Source: Loripinus fragilis (taxonomy: Eukaryota > Mollusca > Bivalvia > Lucinida > Lucinidae). Taken from it: a stretch of 64,000 nt of DNA. This document shows, in pieces, positions 38,728 through 48,960 of this stretch. The position numbers and the translations under genes are program-made. The stretch covers positions 70,815,644 to 70,879,643 of the forward strand of contig OZ026515.1 in the NCBI GenBank assembly GCA_964019695.1. Reading direction: 5' to 3'. Under the pieces are notes generated by a model, which was not told the DNA's origin, made no database searches, and saw only the letters and a list, made by a program, of their open reading frames with translations. Position 1 is the stretch's first letter, and every line of letters begins with the position of its first letter.

Positions 38728-39999
38728 TTCAACAAGGTTCTTGCGATTGCACCAAAACGGAATTGCATATGGAATCCATTCCACCCACCATGACTACCAT
38801 GCAAGGCACTCAGTGGAATGATTATCATCCCATCGCTTCTCTCGATAGTCATCATGCACCCATTGAATTTCTAATTCCACCTCACACCAAGTTTTACACT
38901 GATTTGTCTCAAGCCTATCTGTATATCAAATTCAGAATCTTAAAGCAAACGGGTGAAGATCTTGACACGGATGCAAAAGTATTTCCAATTAATAACTTTT
39001 TTCATAGTATGTTCAGTGGCATCGATTTGTATATCAACAATAAATTGATCACAAATAATTCAGACACGTATCCATACAGAGCATACCTTGAAAATTTATT
39101 TTCTTATGGTTCTTATGTCAAAGATAATCAACTGAAGGCAGCAGAATTTTGGTCTGAGGATGAAGCTGGAGCTTTTGAAGATATAACAAATGCATCTATC
39201 ACTGATCGTGGCAAACGCGTAGCAAAAAGCAAATCCGTGGAGCTTCAGGGTAAATTACATTTGGATCTTGCTATGCAGGAAAAATATTTACCTAATGGTT
39301 TAGAATTCAAACTTAGACTTAATCGATCATCTCCTCAGTTTTGTTTGATGAGTGATAATTATCCTGCAAAAATCAAAATTGATACTGCTATCTTGAGAGT
39401 ACGAAATGTTCAGCTTCTACCAGCCATTAGCAATGAACTGAATCAAACTATTGCTCATCATAATGCTAAATTTCCAATCAGAAGAGTTGAAGTCAAAACT
39501 TTTACAATCAGTAGTGGCACAAGATCTAAAATTGAAGATAATCTTCTCACAGGTCAACTTCCAAAACGAGTTTTTATTGGCAATTAATGGGGATTTGGAT
39601 ACTAATCCTTTCTTTTTCCAACATTTCAATCTAAGTAAAATGGATGTCTCTTGTGATGGCCATAGTGTCTATGGAAAACCATTTGAACCTAGATTTGAAA
39701 ATGATCAGTATCTCAGATCTTTTCTATCAGTTTACCAAGCATTAGCAAGTCAGAATCAGGTCCAAAATTGCAACATTGATTATGAAGATTACAAAGGAGG
39801 TTACTGCTTTTGGGGATATGATTTGACACCAGATCAAGCAGCCGATCAGTCTCATTTGCACCCTATAAAAACTGGGAACCTCAGATTGGAGCTTCAGTTT
39901 GCAACATCACTTGACAAGACGATCAACGTGCTTGTGTATGCAGAGTTTGACAACCTGATAGAAATCAACGGACTTAGAGAAGTTACCACAGATTACTAA
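38724..39999 (+). pseudogene. Major capsid protein (double jelly roll) with a +1 frameshift
   Basis: Hexon-type protein that forms the capsid shell. The first frame covers about 287 codons (EFLIPPHTKFYTDLSQAYLY; NNFFHSMFSGIDLYINNK; YPYRAYLENLFSYG, all strong family blocks) and ends with TAA just after RVFIG. The second frame resumes with NPFFFQHFNLSKMDVSCDG and runs through the second jelly roll to TAA 39999. One extra base near 39578-39586 explains the break. Total about 425 codons, normal for the family. Confidence 0.93.
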
Positions 40000-40001
40000 A
40001 G

Positions 40002-40587
40002 ATGAATGCAGGATACTTCATTGAACAGGACTTGATGTACCAAACAGATGCATACAGTGCAACAGTCCAGCCATCAGATGAGAAGAGTACCTTACAGAAA
40101 GAAGTAGAAGACAATGAGGATATCGATTGTCTTATGAAGACTCTTCTAAAACAAGCCATATTGACTTGTCTAAGGATGGCAGTTGGAGACTGTGCAAAGC
40201 ATGAATGTCATGGATGCAAAATGAACCACCCAAGTCAGAAATACCACGATATCTGTCTATGGACTTCTCCAAGAGAATGGATTGAAGATTATGGATGTCA
40301 TGATCCAGCCTTAGAGGGCCTAAACATCTATGATGTGATGGAAGACTTTGACAATAGAATATGGAACTATCTATATGGCGATAATTGGCGACACCCTATG
40401 GACTTTACAACAGGGATCAATCACCTGACGCCAGAAGAAAATCAAGAAGCCTATAAAAAACTGGCAGTACTTCAAGAAAAATCAAAGTGACTTAACAGAA
40501 CAGTGGAAGACGTACTGGGCCAAGAAACTCATAGAATCCTATGAAGAAAAGGAAACTGAAGAAAACGAGAACCCAGAAACAGAATAA
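40002..40587 (+). pseudogene. Cys/His-rich Polinton protein of unknown function, frameshifted near its end
   Basis: The first frame (162 aa) has an acidic N-terminus and a motif C-x3-H-x-C-x2-C with HPSQKYHDICLW (about residues 66-90), which looks metal-binding and conserved, then a helical tail. TGA at 40488-40490 ends it, but the +1 frame continues at once with DLTEQWKTYWAKKL and an acidic Glu-rich end to TAA 40585-40587, so a base was probably gained near 40475-40490. Begins 2 nt after the capsid stop and ends 2 nt before the protease start. Confidence 0.7.
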
Positions 40588-40589
40588 AA

Positions 40590-41826
40590 ATGAACACTGT
40601 TGAACTTATCAAAGTCATAAACAATATACCTGTGAAAGGAGAAGTATGTGCTAAGGATTTACTACCAGAGAAGAAACCACTGAATATGAAGGCTTACATT
40701 ATAAATACAGATATATCCACAGATCCAGGAGAACATTGGGTGGCTATCTACTTCAGAAGAGATCAAGTTTTCTCCCACCTTTGCCCATGTAAGATAGAAT
40801 GTCAGCTCATGTAAGAAATTTCTATCTTACATGACCACGTGACTGCTTTCTTACATGGGCAGAGTAAAATATTCTTTTATTCCGAAAAAAAAATATTCAA
40901 AGGACCATTAAATTGTGCCTAAGTAACTTAAAGGAACCAAGCAAGGGTAAGCGTTACTTACTGACGTCATATAACCTTAATGACGTCACCGAACGTGCAC
41001 CGCGCGATGATAATGGCAATGTGACACGAAAGGCACAGGGAGACAGGCAGGATTTTATCTTGCATTTCGCAGCTTAACTAATGCTCCAATCGTGTTTTCC
41101 AGTCAATAACGAGGTGCAAACTATGTTTACACCCATTTTAATACCCGCTAAAAACACTCGTAAACTCAGAAATAATGTAAATCCAACGAATAAAAAGTTC
41201 ATTTTTTCACGCTTTTTTGGACTTTTTATGTTCCGACAAAAAATCTTCGAAAAGTGGGAGAAAAACGATCCATCATGAGCCTGTCCATGTAGGATAGAGA
41301 AATCTCACCCTCGGGGTCGGAATTTAACCAGGGACTCGGCAAGCCTCGTCCCTGGTTAAAATTCCGACCCCTCGGGTGAGATATCTCTATCCTACATGGA
41401 CACTCATGGTGGATTGTTATAATCTACTTCGATTCATATGGAAGACCACCAGAAGTGCAATATGTTCTACCATTTCTTGAAAGAAACTCTTCAAGATGGA
41501 TCCATAACAAAGAATGTTTACAGAGTCCATGGAGCAAAGTATGTGGAATTTGGTGTATCTACATCATTCACCAGCTCAACAAAGGACTAGATCTAAACAC
41601 AGCCATTCATCAAGAACTATATGGAACTGGAGAAGATTTATACCAGAATGACAGAGATATCGAGATGTGGTTCATCTATAACTATGCCAGAGTCATCCTA
41701 TCCAAGAATGGAATGAGACGCATGGCTCCTCCTGACTTTTTATTCAAACACAGAATACAGACTTGTAAATGTCATAATTATTCACATCACCTTTCAAAGC
41801 AGTATCCTAAGTATAATATGTTGTAA
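40590..41826 (+). pseudogene. Adenain-like cysteine protease split by a MITE
   Basis: Maturation protease of adenovirus-like particles. The N-terminal fragment (40590 to about 40773) has GEHWVAIYF with the catalytic His. The C-terminal fragment (about 41413-41826) has YFDSYGRPP with the Asp, and WSKVCGIWC with the catalytic Cys. All active-site residues survive, but a 0.64-kb insertion with large foldbacks at 40774-41412 lies between them and introduces stops after RRDQVF. AATAAA at 41912 may serve this transcript. Confidence 0.9.
40774..41412. mobile_element. MITE with two foldbacks inserted in the protease gene
   Basis: Ends CCCACC...CCATGTAAGATAG and CTATCCTACATGG...GGTGGA are inverted and imperfect. 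Left foldback 40783-40860 has arms GCCCATGTAAG/CTTACATGGGC. Right foldback 41285-41399 has arms of about 50 bp (CCATGTAGGATAGAG...GGTCGGAATTTAACCAGGGAC). Two TGACGTCA palindromes at 40962 and 40981. No clear target duplication; ends approximate. Confidence 0.75.
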
Positions 41827-41992
41827 ATATGTTAAGGAGTTCTATTGTAAACAATGAACAGAGGGGCGGCCCTAATCCTCTGTCATTGTATTCAGTTATA
41901 GTTAGCGGGGCAATAAAGTTATAGAAATGTTCACCAATCTTTGTTGTTCTTTTCATTAAAAAATCAGTAGTAGTAAGCTTGAGACGGCTAGC
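41827..41992. other. Polinton 3' noncoding segment with AATAAA
   Basis: Between the protease stop and the right terminal repeat. AATAAA at 41912-41917 is the first + strand polyadenylation hexamer after the structural genes. Confidence 0.55.
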
Positions 41993-42822
41993 TATACACA
42001 AGCAACGCTACAGAGTAATGCCTCTAGGAGATGAGGTCTTGATTGACCAAAAGACTCTAAAGACGCATAGAACTTAGTAGCCTTAACTATTACACACACC
42101 ATATATCACCACATACTATACCCCCTAAAATGACTAAGTTATTTTCAAAGCTGAAATTAACTAAGTTTTTTTATATATCACCACAGAAGAGCCTTCATCA
42201 CCCTTAAAATGACTAAGTTATTTTCGAAGCTGAAATTAACTAAGTTATTTTATATATCACCACAGCAGAATCTTTATCCCCCTTAAAACGACTAAGTTAT
42301 TTCCCCAATAGCCCAGGAAACAATCATAATCACAAGCCAACCAATGGATATGACCAGAAAACTATTACAAAGCAGTCAAAAATAAACTAAGTTATTCCCC
42401 AAAAGCCCAGGAAACAATCATAATCACAACCCAACCAGTGGATATGACCAGAAAACTATCACAATTATAGGCCCAGCCAGAATAGACCTCAAAAATAAAC
42501 TAAGTTATTTCTCAATAGCCCAAGAAACTATTACAAAGCAATCAAAAATAGACTAAGTTATTTCTCAATAGCCCAAGAAACTATCACAATCATAGATCCA
42601 GCCAGAATAATCCCAAAAATAAACTAAGTTATTCCCAGATAGCCCAGGAAACTATCACAATTATAGACCCACCAGAGTTTCCCCTAAAATAAACTAAGTT
42701 ATTCACAGCTAGTCACTCAAGCTTACCAGGGTAGTCATCTCTGGGGTCATTTTTTAGCCTGAAAAATTCTAAGTTCTTTTCAGGCTTAAAAAAATGACCC
42801 CAGAGTGACGCCCATTACTATT
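41993..42822 (-). repeat. Polinton right terminal inverted repeat (830 bp)
   Basis: Reverse complement of the left repeat with small differences, including repeat-unit indels between 42120 and 42700. The very end reads ACTATT where the left end predicts ACTACT. Confidence 0.93.
42739..42805. repeat. Terminal hairpin inside the right inverted repeat
   Basis: CTCTGGGGTCATTTTTTAGC paired with GGCTTAAAAAAATGACCCCAGAG across a short loop; same structure as 24339-24404. Confidence 0.9.
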
Positions 42823-42828
42823 TTCCTA
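42823..42828. repeat. Right target-site duplication TTCCTA
   Basis: Exact repeat of 24316-24321. The host repeat resumes right after it. Confidence 0.9.
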
Positions 42829-43150
42829 TTATTTGTGGGAGTTCTGTGTTTGTATTTGTTTTGTTATGTATTATTTTTTGTCCATTCTAGTTTTGCAATC
42901 ATCTTGAAGAGGAAGAGAAAGCTAGTTGCTTTGCTATTTTTGTCTTACAGATGTACTGTTACTATAAATGTTCTGTGGCTCTTCCTCACGGTGCCGTGGG
43001 TTGGTCTGCAGTGTGCGATTGTGGTATTTCCTGATCATACTCCTCACTTACCTTTGGACTCTGACCATACTGTGGATGACCAGATTGATTTGAATCTTCG
43101 CTACACGCACATGCCAACTTGTACCTGCTGGATACCGGTTTAAATAATAA
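42829..43150 (+). repeat. Host repeat, right portion
   Basis: GTTCTGTGTTTGTATTTGTT, GCTAGTTGCTTTGCTATT and GGTTGGTCTGCAGTGTG follow the order of the unfilled copy at 8330-8583 (minus). It extends past that copy with GACTCTGACCATACTGTGGA. Confidence 0.7.
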
Positions 43151-43159
43151 TACATAATG

Positions 43160-43379
43160 CCGCGACAATGTGGAATTTGACAAGTATAGACTCACACGTG
43201 CTTGTGTAGCCTCCTTTAAGCTTAGAAACTCCAAATGGTGTTCCTTCAGTAGCTTAACAGCCATAGGATACTCAAGCGACTAGCAAATGCTCTGATCAGA
43301 CTGTGCATATGCGAAGGCTGGTCTGAGCCTTTGCAGGTCACACATACCACATTGTTGGAGATCTCATGTCGCAGCTCAT
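43160..43379. mobile_element. MITE family A, copy 3 (left end decayed)
   Basis: AGCCTCCTTTAAGCTTAGAA, CAAATGGTGTTC and the right end ATCTCATGTCGCAGCTCA match the other copies; the left arm is diverged. Confidence 0.7.
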
Positions 43380-44066
43380 ATAACTTTGCCTACTCACTGG
43401 TATACGTTATATGAGATATAAGGCAAAATGTGTTTGATCTTGAAAGAGTTATGGTTATTGGTACCAGTAGTGACCTTAAATGATGTCTCTTAAGTCTAGC
43501 AAAAAGGGAGTTAGTGTGGCCAGTAATAAGGCACAAGGACAGACCACAGACCAGCACTAATTAAACGCAAATGTTTTTCACTGAACAGTTGTTCTGAAAC
43601 CCAAAACTGATTAGATTACAAATGTTAAGAAACTTTCTAAGTTTTTTATTTGAAGAAAAATGGTTATTTTGCGAGAAAAAACAGTCTACAATAATGTTTT
43701 AGCTGTTATATTGAGCAAGACTGAACACACTTTGCCTCATAACTTGAACGTCTTTTCCAATATATACCTGAAACTTTTAAGGAAAATGGATTTAGTATGC
43801 CAGCGCAGTTATAATGCATTAAACTATCTAAATAGCATAACAAGAGTTACTGTCCCTGATTATTATTTTACCATTGTTTTGTATGGGAAACTGGAGAGTA
43901 AAATCCCGATAACTTCCAAACTTATTTTATAAATTGGGCTTAAGTTGTTCTGAACCATAACTATGGGCAACAGACATGCGCATTTTCAACTGTTGAGCCA
44001 TTTTTAACTCTTTCATCGTTCCAAAGTAGATAAGCATTGACAAACGTAGGTGGGGTAATAATATAT
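43380..44066. other. No gene seen
   Basis: AT-rich. A 90-codon open frame at 43660-43932 has no recognisable motif, no TATA box and no neighbour supporting it; treated as chance. Confidence 0.55.
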
Positions 44067-44305
44067 TGAGCCATGACACGTGATTTCCAACAATGTGGCA
44101 CTTTGATATGTCTAGACTCAGACGAGTCTGTGCAGCCTCCTTTTAAGCTTAGATACTCCAAATGATGTTCAGTCAGTAGCTGAACACTCATAGAATATTC
44201 AAGCGACTAGCAAAGGCTCTGATCAGACTGCGCGTATGCGCAGGCTGGTTTGAGCCTTTGCTGGTCGCACATACCACTTTGTTGGAAATCTCGTGTCACG
44301 GCTCA
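44067..44305. mobile_element. MITE family A, copy 4
   Basis: TGAGCCATGACACGTGATTT at the left inverted at the right (AAATCTCGTGTCACGGCTCA). Flanked by TATAT on both sides, a possible target duplication. Confidence 0.82.
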
Positions 44306-44727
44306 TATATATTGTAGATAGCCATAACATTAAGTAGTAAGGGTCAGTGACACACTCATATTGAAAATATTGTCAATTCAGCAACTAAAACTTTGGGAAT
44401 AATGCGTAAACTGAAATATTCTATCAGTAGAAATGCTCTCAACCAGATCTTTATGTCTTATCTGTTACCAGTTGTAGAATATGCGTCAGTGGTATGGGAT
44501 GGATGCTCTGAACAAGATTCGTAAACACTTCAAAAAGCCAAAATTTAGGAGCCCGAATTGTAACTGGATTGACTAGATCTGTATAATTGGAAAATCATTC
44601 ATGTATAATGTTAGTACTGGCATAGTGCCTTCTTACATACAAGATTTATTTCCTCCTTTAGATAGTGAAATTTCTGATTACTCTTAAAGAAACAATAGAA
44701 ATATATCCATACCTCTTAATCAAACTA

Positions 44728-45927
44728 CACTGACCCAAAATGAAAACTTTACATAGTATTCAAAAGTATATATTTTGATGATAAATTAAGTTTCGGGGTT
44801 AATTTTTTTGGTCATCGAATCTTCAATGCCTTATCGATGTCTCTGAAAAAATTATTGGATGAAAATCATAAATGCATAATTTTTATGAATAATTCAGTTC
44901 AGAGGGGTCAAAATGAAAATTTCTAAAACCAATCAAAACAGTCACACAGATTTTGGAAGCAAGAAATTACTGGCTGCGTGCTTTAATGGATGTTAAAAAG
45001 ATCATCAGTAACCAGTGTGACCTCCATTTTTTCGAATGCTTAGCAGAATACGTCGCCTCATTGAATTTACGTAACGTTGTATAGGCACGTTAGGGACACG
45101 TATGTAATGCTAACAGAGGTGCATATTGGAGTCATTTAACGCATCCATTTGATGATTGGACCTGACCCTCCGACCCAATTCATCCTATACGCGTTCGATG
45201 GGTTCATGACCCAGGATGAAGCAGGCCAGGCAAAGGTTGACGTTATTTTAGCATGGAATTATGTGGTTATTTACGTGTTGTGTGAGGCCTTGCATTTTCA
45301 CGCTGGAAAATGCCAGGTCCGTTATTTTGCACGAAATGACTTATTATCATTTGTGCATGAACCCCGTAAAGACGAACAATTATGGTTGCCGTTTAAAACG
45401 TTTACGTGGGTGAGTTAACGTGTTAACGCGATAAAGACGTAACGTCGTCACACGTGCGCGACCAGGTCTTGCACGAACTCTGACATGCTTTGTTTTGTTG
45501 TACCAGTTCATAAGATAATGAATAGTCTGTCTAGAGCAGCCAAAATAATGTGCGATAACATTTACCGTAGACCCCGCCATGAGCCCGCCAATAACTTGGT
45601 TTCTTTGATCTTTTGGAATACGTGCCGTCACTAAATGGAAACGTTTTGTGACAATAAATTATTTTTTTATTACCAGTACTCAGCTGCTAATGTTTTCTTG
45701 TCGGTTTTAAAGCTGTTAACGAACCACCTGTTCCTCAGTACGTGCAACGTAAGGAACACGTTTTTCAGGCGTTGACACCTGAACAGACCTGGGATTTGAA
45801 TAAAAATTGCATAATCGTTATCTGCGACGATGTCCCAATAAGCACGCGTAAATCTTACAACGACATGTATACTAACAAAACTGTTATTCAGAGAAATAAA
45901 GTGTAAAGTTTTCATTTTGGGTCAGTG
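44728..45927. mobile_element. Tc1/mariner-like transposon (1,200 bp), TA target duplication, decayed
   Basis: CACTGACCCAAAATGAAAAC at the left is exactly inverted at the right (GTTTTCATTTTGGGTCAGTG), extending to about 25 bp; TA on both sides (44726-44727, 45928-45929). Encodes a broken transposase on the minus strand. Nested in a LINE remnant. Confidence 0.88.
45130..45631 (-). pseudogene. Tc1-like transposase, internally deleted and frameshifted
   Basis: The N-terminal HTH frame reads MTARIPKDQRNQVIGGLMAG ... FGCSRQTIHYLMNWY ... RPGRARVTT (45631-45380). Without the middle of the DDE domain it passes, in other frames, to FQRENARPHTTR and EPIERV then DELGRRVRSN (about 45320-45150), the C-terminal signature of Tc1-like enzymes. 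Multiple stops. Inactive. Confidence 0.8.
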
Positions 45928-46559
45928 TAGTATTTCACAGAAATCTTCTATTCCATCATCCATTAGGCTATGGAATTCTTTTGAGGATAACTTTAAAATA
46001 TATATCAACATTGCCCACCTTAAAAGGCATATAATCTCAAAGTTTATAATAGCACATGTTCCCCTCAACTTTATTATTGGTAATAGATATATGTCTGTCC
46101 TACATGCACGACTGAGAAATAAATGCAGCGGTCTAAACAGTGATCTTTTTTAGAAATCATATTCGTAATTATCCTTTATGTGATTTGTATGACGTTGTAA
46201 ATGATGCATACCACTACTTCTTTCAGTGCAGAAAATATTCTTTTGAAAGACAAGTTTTCAATGATACTGTTAGAGGCTTTCTAAACATTAATGTGAATTT
46301 TATGACAATGAAAATTGGAATAGTGAAGCTCATATGATCTTGTTCATGGCTGTACATTGGTTTATACACACCCCAAACGCTTTTAATGACATTCTATGAC
46401 TGTATTTCAAAACATACTCAGAAACCAGCACTAGATGACCTGGCTATATTTGTTTTTCATTTTCAAGGGGTTCATATTAGCAGTTGTATATGTTGTTTTT
46501 CTTTCATACAGGTTTTTTTATCATTACTATACTTACTTATCTATAAAAATGCTATTTTT

Positions 46560-46606
46560 TATTTGTTTGTTTGTTTGTTTATTTACTTGTTTATTTATTT
46601 ATTTTC
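46560..46606. repeat. (TTTG)n/(TTTA)n simple repeat
   Basis: TTTGTTTGTTTGTTTG followed by TTTATTTATTTATTT-like units. Confidence 0.85.
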
Positions 46607-48507
46607 CATCTATTTTGTCTAATATATATTGCTTTCACTTAACTTGTTCACAACTGGTTTAGTATTCATATGTATTTATACATGTTAAGCCATTGTTTAT
46701 AAGCTTTTATGTATATTTAGTTTAAACATATTTTATTTCAACTTGGTAAGATACACATACAAATATATACAAAATACAGAATGTGTAAGGATTAGAACAA
46801 AAGCTGGAAGTGTATGTTATTATTTCCTTATGTATGTTTAAATTGTAGCGGAAGGGTCGTAACTAAGGTAGTGAGAATTTGTGACCCAACCCCATTGCTG
46901 CATCAAATTTGGCAATGAAATATGTTAAAACTATATATTCATTTGTCAAATAAAACTTTAACCAACACACAGATAGTATCAAGGTATATAATACAACCAT
47001 TCTTTTCTGTTTAGAGTATTTTTGATAATTTGTTTTAAATGTAAACGTTGGTCACAACACCCCTATCTTGTGTGTCCATCATAATCCCGAACCGTTCAAG
47101 CACATTTAAGCATCACTGTGCAAACTTTCTAGTAAGCTGCTACGTGTGCTAGCTTTACGACCACATCCATTAATCTGTAGCATAATCTGACGTCACAAAA
47201 CATCGATCACATGCGTGCGTGAAGACACTCAGAATATTCATTGTTGGTCAAGCATTTTGATTATCAACAGAATCGGACAAATTTGATTTCCTTTTTCGTC
47301 ACCACAACCATTTCAACATTAAATAAGACTAATAAGCATCGAAACTATTGATAATGAAAATTCTCTGATTATTTTGCAGTAAGGCGTGGGGTATTAAACA
47401 CAGATTTAGTGAACCTTTGATGTCCGACATCAGCCAAAGCTTTTGTTTTCTCTTTTGTGTAATTGTTGTCATAAACAAACGCAACAATTAAAACAAAAAC
47501 GGTCTCAAAATTATGTTAGGTTCATGAGATTTGGAAGTTTTTTAAGTGTTATTTGTTTAATGCAAAGGGAGGTAATTTCAGTTAGTTTCGTAAATTAAAG
47601 ATTTTGATCTGCAATTAGCAGACATTGGATTTTTAGATGTTATTTGATCGTCGGATGTTCCTGGTTGCCATTTAACGAAAATGGGTTACGTTTTGATGAT
47701 TAACTTCCTGATGAAAATGGAAAAAGCTGTCTTCACATTAGGTTCAATAACCCTTCCAGATAAGAAGATAAAATCAAATGATTACCAATTTTGTGTGTCT
47801 GACGTTTGATACGTTTTGGGTATTTGTTGCGACATCTTAACTGGATCAAACGATACATTACCATTAAAATCGGGCGTTTCTATTTTGTTTGAGTATAGTT
47901 TGAAAGGATTGGACTTGAAAAGTATCTCGGATATTTGCTGTGCAATGACAATTTCAGATGAAAATTGTGATACGTAACTATCATAGCTTCCTTAATAAAC
48001 CCCAATTTCACACTAGAATGGATGTACCAATCCAACATTTTTTGTTGCTTTGGTCGTGTGGAATCCGGGATTCTGTTAATAGAGGGGGATATCCAAATTT
48101 AAACTAATTGCCATTAGTGAGGCTTGTTTTCTCGAAAAGCACGAAACAATTTTTTTAATGATGAAAAGATTAAAACCGTCGGTCATATTTCCCGCCAGAC
48201 TTGAGAACATTAGATGATAAAAATGTACATTGTTCAGATACCCATTGTATGGGTAATTTAGCATTTACATACTATAGCGCTGCGGAAAATCAAATGCACT
48301 TAGCTGAATACTTTCAAGAATGAGCTGACAACGCCTTAGTGAAATAAAAAAAATCAAAGTGCACGTGATAGTTGTATTTTGCTGTTTATGCGTACAAATG
48401 TACAAAGTATGAAACCTGTGCAAAATTGCATAGGTTTCATACTTTGTACATTTTACGCGGTTGTTTACCTTAAATTAATTTCAGTGGTGCCAATGATTTG
48501 ATCCACA
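46607..48507. other. No gene seen (1.9 kb)
   Basis: AT-rich, no ORF with a known family. One palindrome at 48408-48455 (AGTATGAAACCTGTGCAAAA / TTGCATAGGTTTCATACTTT). Confidence 0.6.
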
Positions 48508-48656
48508 GGCGCGGATCCAGAAATTTTTGCTTGAGTCATCATCATAATTTTCAGAGGGGAGAGGGGGTCTGTACCAATGCTCTGAGCGGGCCATTATCGG
48601 CCCACCAGCGCCTGGTGATGGCGTGATTAACCAGCCCCCCACTCTGGATCCGCGCA
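48508..48656. mobile_element. 149-bp MITE with a perfect 9-bp target duplication
   Basis: Flanked by TGATCCACA at 48499-48507 and 48657-48665. Terminal inverted repeat GCGCGGATCCAGA / TCTGGATCCGCGC. Nine-base duplications suggest a Mutator-like (MULE) transposase in trans. Confidence 0.88.
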
Positions 48657-48694
48657 TGATCCACATACAATCAAACTCCATTGATTAAATTTAT

Positions 48695-48960
48695 ATCAGT
48701 TATGTGCATGGTTAATCCTTTTAGTTGGAAAAGTCATAGCTTACCAAACTTGTATTAAGATAATTAGATGACGTCTGTCCAAAAAACAAGTAGCTATTAA
48801 GTTCGACAAGAGTCTGAAAATTGTCATTGCACTTTAAAAAAAACCCTAATGACTTCTTTGAGTCGTCCACATCTTTCGTAACTGCTCTTACAAGTCCATT
48901 AACGTAGGAGTTACTGGATATAGCACGATAGAAGATGCATGAAATACAATGGCATATTTC
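48695..48960. repeat. Dispersed repeat, copy 1 (second at 62785-63005)
   Basis: Shared blocks in order: CATGGTTAATCCTTT, AGTCTGAAAATT, AACTGCTCT.ACAAGTCCAT and CGTAGGAGTT. Roughly 80% alike by eye; no coding potential. Confidence 0.7.

Larger units (their letters stand above)
24322..42822 (+). mobile_element. Polinton/Maverick (adintovirus-type) integrated element, 18,501 bp
   Basis: Complete by its borders: 6-bp target duplication, long terminal inverted repeats (24322-25138 and 41993-42822), and internal genes for protein-primed DNA polymerase B, packaging ATPase, integrase with chromodomain, adenain-type protease, major and minor capsid proteins. This gene set is diagnostic of Polintons, which are regarded as integrated relatives of adenovirus-like dsDNA viruses. 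Left-arm genes run on both strands and each has its own TATA box; everything from the polymerase rightward is on the + strand. At least nine lesions (stops, frameshifts, a MITE) disable seven genes, so the copy cannot move or form particles by itself. Terminal repeats are still about 95% alike by eye, arguing for a fairly recent insertion. Confidence 0.97.
44345..46345 (+). pseudogene. LINE reverse transcriptase C-terminal remnant, interrupted by a Tc1-like element
   Basis: Before the insertion: SATKTLGIMRKLKYSISRNA and FMSYLLPVVEYASVVWDGC (fingers/thumb end of a LINE reverse transcriptase). After it (45928 on): SIRLWNSFED, VLHARLRNKCSGLNSDLF and, in another frame, RNHIRNYPLC...AYHYFFQCRKYS, the Cys/His C-terminal end. 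The two halves are contiguous once 44728-45927 is ignored. Several stops and frameshifts. Compare the minus-strand remnant at 58652-59760. Confidence 0.8.

Noticed and set aside
24322..42822. LTR retrotransposon or retrovirus, suggested by the integrase and zinc knuckles
   Set aside because: Terminal repeats are inverted, there is no reverse transcriptase in the element, and polymerase B, capsid, ATPase and protease genes fix it as a Polinton.
43660..43932. 90-codon + strand ORF
   Set aside because: No family, no promoter evidence, isolated in repeat-rich AT-rich DNA.
45149..45418. 89-codon + strand ORF
   Set aside because: Antisense of the decayed Tc1 transposase C-terminus.
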